In this document: in pieces, positions 61,747 to 64,000 of the stretch
How positions within the stretch are numbered: position 1 is the first letter of the stretch
Layout: each line of letters begins with the position of its first letter
Source: Cognataquiflexum aquatile
Lineage (GTDB): Bacteria > Bacteroidota > Bacteroidia > Cytophagales > Cyclobacteriaceae
Assembly: GCF_003316845.1 (NCBI RefSeq)
Contig: NZ_QMIK01000004.1
Span: 558,001 to 622,000, forward strand
DNA length: 64,000 nucleotides
Direction: 5' to 3'
Notes under the pieces: model-generated
Database searches by the model: none
Told to the model about the DNA's origin: nothing
The model's input: only the letters and a program-made list of their open reading frames with translations
Made by a program: the position numbers and the translations under genes

Positions 61747-64000
61747 ATGTTTCGCAACTACTTACTCATCGGCTGGAGAAACCTGAAAAGAAACAAACTC
61801 AGGACCGGTATTCACATCTTGGGATTGTCAATCGGGATATCAATCTGTTTCCTGATTTTCAATATTTTTTGGTATGCCCATAGCTTTGACAAATTCCATC
61901 CGGATTCGGAACAAATATTCCGGATGGGGATGATTACCGATTTTGGAGATGGAGAATTCCCGAACTCAGGCGTGCCCGGACCTTTGGGAGAAGTGGTCGA
62001 ATCGGAGTTGACAGGCATCGCCCATAAAGGTAGACTATACACCCTTTGGGAAACTTTGGTGATACTTCCCGAATCCAATAAAGTAATGGGTAGAACCAAT
62101 ACAGTGACTTTTGCAGATGCCGGATTTTTTAAAATTTTCCCCAGAAAATGGCTGGCAGGAAGCCCTGAAAACTCACTGGAAAATCCCAATTCTGCGGTAA
62201 TCAGTCTTGCTTCACTGGAAAAGTATTTTCCCGGGCAACAGCCTTTGGATGTTTTGGGCAAGGAAATTATATATTCCGATGCAGATACCATCTCTGCGCA
62301 GGTGACAGGTGTGGTGGCTGATTTTGAAGAAAATACCGACCTCGTTTTTACCGATTTCATTTCCTTTGCCACGATCAAAAGCATGGAAAAAGAAAATTGG
62401 TTCGGCCTTGATTCTTGGGGAAATGTCAATTCCAGTTCCCAGCTTTTTATCAAAAAAGAATTTCTAAAGTCCGAAGCAGACCTGAACCTGGGTCTGGACA
62501 ATATCTCCAAAAAGTACCTCAACAAAGAAGGGGGAAATTCAAGATTCACCATACAACCTTTGTCAGAAATCCATTTTGACCAATCTGATCCGGGTCCGCA
62601 ATCCGTCTCCAAGGTATTCCTGAAAGGCCTGATTTTTATTGGTTTGATCATTTTGACATTGGCATGTCTGAATTTTATCAACCTCGAAACAGCCCAAGCA
62701 ATCGGCCGGGCCAAGGAAGTGGGAATCAGAAAAACCCTTGGAGGTGACAGGTCCCAATTGGTCTTTCAGTTTTTGTCAGAAACATACCTGATTGTTTTCT
62801 TTTCCTGCCTTTTGGGCATTGTGCTGACAGAGGGATTGGCGATGGTTTTCAGAAATTACCTTCCTTCAGGTCTCGAAGTGGATTATCTCAGTCTGGAAAA
62901 CCTTGGGTTTTTGTCAGTGATTTCCATTTTGTTGACACTTTTGGCGGGTATTTATCCTTCACTTATTTTGGCCAATTATGATCCGCAGCGTGCCCTAAAA
63001 GGAGAGAAGGAACAAAGCGGAAAATTTTCCATCGGGGTTTTTCTAAGAAAAAACCTGGCTGTCCTTCAATTTGCGAGTTCTATCGCTTTCATCATTTTGG
63101 TTTCGGTGATTTCATTTCAGATGAAATACCTTTCAAGCCAACCATTAGGCTTTGAACGTGAGGCAGTGGTCTATACCCAACTGCCATTTATGGCCGGTGT
63201 AGACAAAGCCGAAAGGATAAGAGAGCGGATCTCTCAGTTCACCTTCGTCAAAAATGCTAGTTTGAGTGGGGATTTGGTATCTTCTGATGGGCTTTGGACT
63301 TCTGATTTATATGTACCAAAAGACACTTCAGAAACGCGCCATATCGTCCAAGTCAAAAATGTCGATTCGTCTTTCGTCGCTGTCAACGGCCTCAAGATTC
63401 TTTCAGGAAAAACCGGATCAAACCAAGCCGACGAAATCATGGTCAATGAGGCTTTTACCAAAGAAATCGGAGCGGCAAGTCCTGATGAAGTCGTGGGAAA
63501 ATTGGTGAGGTTCGGTGCCACCCAGAGAAAAATCACCGGAGTGGTCAATGATTTTAATTCGCGGACTTTGAGGGAAGAAATCCGGCCTTTGGTATTCTCT
63601 TATGTTCCTGAAGGTTTTCATGTGTTGAATATCAAACTCGAAAAAGGATATAATCTCGCTCTCGCCAAAACTGAAATGGAGGGAATCTTCAAGGAAATTT
63701 ATCCCTATGATGAATCCGAATTCAAATTTTTGGATGATGCCATAGCCTCTTTTTACGAGGAGGACATGAAAATCAGAAATGTATTGGGCATGGCCTGTAT
63801 CCTTGCGGTGATCATCTCCGCGATGGGGTTATTTGGGCTTTCATCCTATACGATTGCGCAGCGAACAAAAGAAATCAGCATCAGAAAAGTGTTGGGCGCG
63901 TCCATTATGCAGATTTTGGGACTGATATCACGGGAATATGTCATCCTGATTTTGGTGTCCTTTGTCTTGGCAGTGTATCCTGCCTATTATTTTCTAAACG
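61747..64000 (+). CDS. FtsX/MacB-type ABC transporter permease 6, 3' end cut by the window
   Basis: About 751 codons from ATG 61747 without a stop to the window end. MFRNYLLIGWRNLKRNKLRTG start, TM1 GIHILGLSIGISICFLIFNIF, coupling motifs EVGIRKTLGG and EISIRKVLGA, YPSLILANYDPQRALKG between the halves. Same fold as the five preceding paralogues; it should end about 50 codons beyond the window. Confidence 0.93.
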   Translation, partial: MFRNYLLIGWRNLKRNKLRTGIHILGLSIGISICFLIFNIFWYAHSFDKFHPDSEQIFRMGMITDFGDGEFPNSGVPGPLGEVVESELTGIAHKGRLYTLWETLVILPESNKVMGRTNTVTFADAGFFKIFPRKWLAGSPENSLENPNSAVISLASLEKYFPGQQPLDVLGKEIIYSDADTISAQVTGVVADFEENTDLVFTDFISFATIKSMEKENWFGLDSWGNVNSSSQLFIKKEFLKSEADLNLGLDNISKKYLNKEGGNSRFTIQPLSEIHFDQSDPGPQSVSKVFLKGLIFIGLIILTLACLNFINLETAQAIGRAKEVGIRKTLGGDRSQLVFQFLSETYLIVFFSCLLGIVLTEGLAMVFRNYLPSGLEVDYLSLENLGFLSVISILLTLLAGIYPSLILANYDPQRALKGEKEQSGKFSIGVFLRKNLAVLQFASSIAFIILVSVISFQMKYLSSQPLGFEREAVVYTQLPFMAGVDKAERIRERISQFTFVKNASLSGDLVSSDGLWTSDLYVPKDTSETRHIVQVKNVDSSFVAVNGLKILSGKTGSNQADEIMVNEAFTKEIGAASPDEVVGKLVRFGATQRKITGVVNDFNSRTLREEIRPLVFSYVPEGFHVLNIKLEKGYNLALAKTEMEGIFKEIYPYDESEFKFLDDAIASFYEEDMKIRNVLGMACILAVIISAMGLFGLSSYTIAQRTKEISIRKVLGASIMQILGLISREYVILILVSFVLAVYPAYYFLN

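Noticed and set aside
1-64000. tRNA, rRNA or riboswitch genes
   Set aside because: None recognised on reading both strands; no cloverleaf, rRNA core or known riboswitch consensus was noticed, though a covariance-model scan was not possible.

Overview
The window looks like chromosomal DNA of a Bacteroidota bacterium, probably of the order Cytophagales and close to Cyclobacteriaceae. This is inferred from gene content: a type IX secretion C-terminal sorting domain, SprB-like repeats, a DUF1800/DUF1501 pair, two LytS/LytTR two-component pairs, many ~800-residue FtsX/MacB-type permeases, TlpA lipoproteins with DUF4369-like N-termini, and TAnnTTTG-like promoter elements. Start codons include several probable TTGs. 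No rRNA, tRNA, CRISPR array or prophage was seen.

Layout. 1-10.7 kb is mainly housekeeping and metabolism: a cut-off cytochrome c/DUF1549 lipoprotein, fumarylacetoacetase, glucose-6-phosphate isomerase, an MFS transporter, a kefG-kefB-like potassium efflux pair whose kefB is broken by one in-frame TGA, an amidase, and a small ferredoxin/CDGSH plus GNAT pair. 10.8-24.7 kb is an accessory island. A LytS-type kinase and a LytTR regulator are followed by about eleven secreted, lipid-anchored, membrane or unknown proteins. 24.7-37.9 kb holds an aldehyde dehydrogenase, an M15 peptidase, a second LytS/LytTR pair, an FAH-family enzyme, small lipoproteins, an AP-superfamily phosphatase, a YgiD-like dioxygenase, a DUF481 protein and the DUF1800/DUF1501 pair. 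38.0-42.1 kb has a REP-associated tyrosine transposase between REP-like hairpins, next to two tandem TlpA-like lipoproteins. 42.4-47.7 kb holds a small protein, SMC and a DUF2807 protein. 48.1-64 kb is a row of six paralogous FtsX/MacB-type permeases, the last cut by the window end.

Main discovery. Downstream of the LytTR regulator gene, four intergenic regions each carry three copies of a 9-bp element (consensus CCGAWWWCW) spaced exactly 21 bp apart: 12528/12549/12570, 15947/15968/15989, 17389/17410/17431 and 21793/21814/21835. LytTR proteins are known to bind direct repeats about two helical turns apart, so these look like operators. They predict a local regulon covering the PPPPN-tail/membrane-protein cluster, a secreted protein, a large lipoprotein, and a lipoprotein-barrel-PEGA operon. 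The island also contains a duplicated module, a protein ending in PPPPN[E/Q] followed 6 bp later by a multi-pass membrane protein, which I do not recognise as a described system.

Other structure. A 142-bp direct duplication flanks the transposase. The 3' ends of the two TlpA genes are nearly identical while their 5' parts are divergent. A ~140-bp dispersed repeat occurs at 8.1 and 61.4 kb. Four of the six permease genes are preceded by CA-rich short-period repeats ending close to their start codons.
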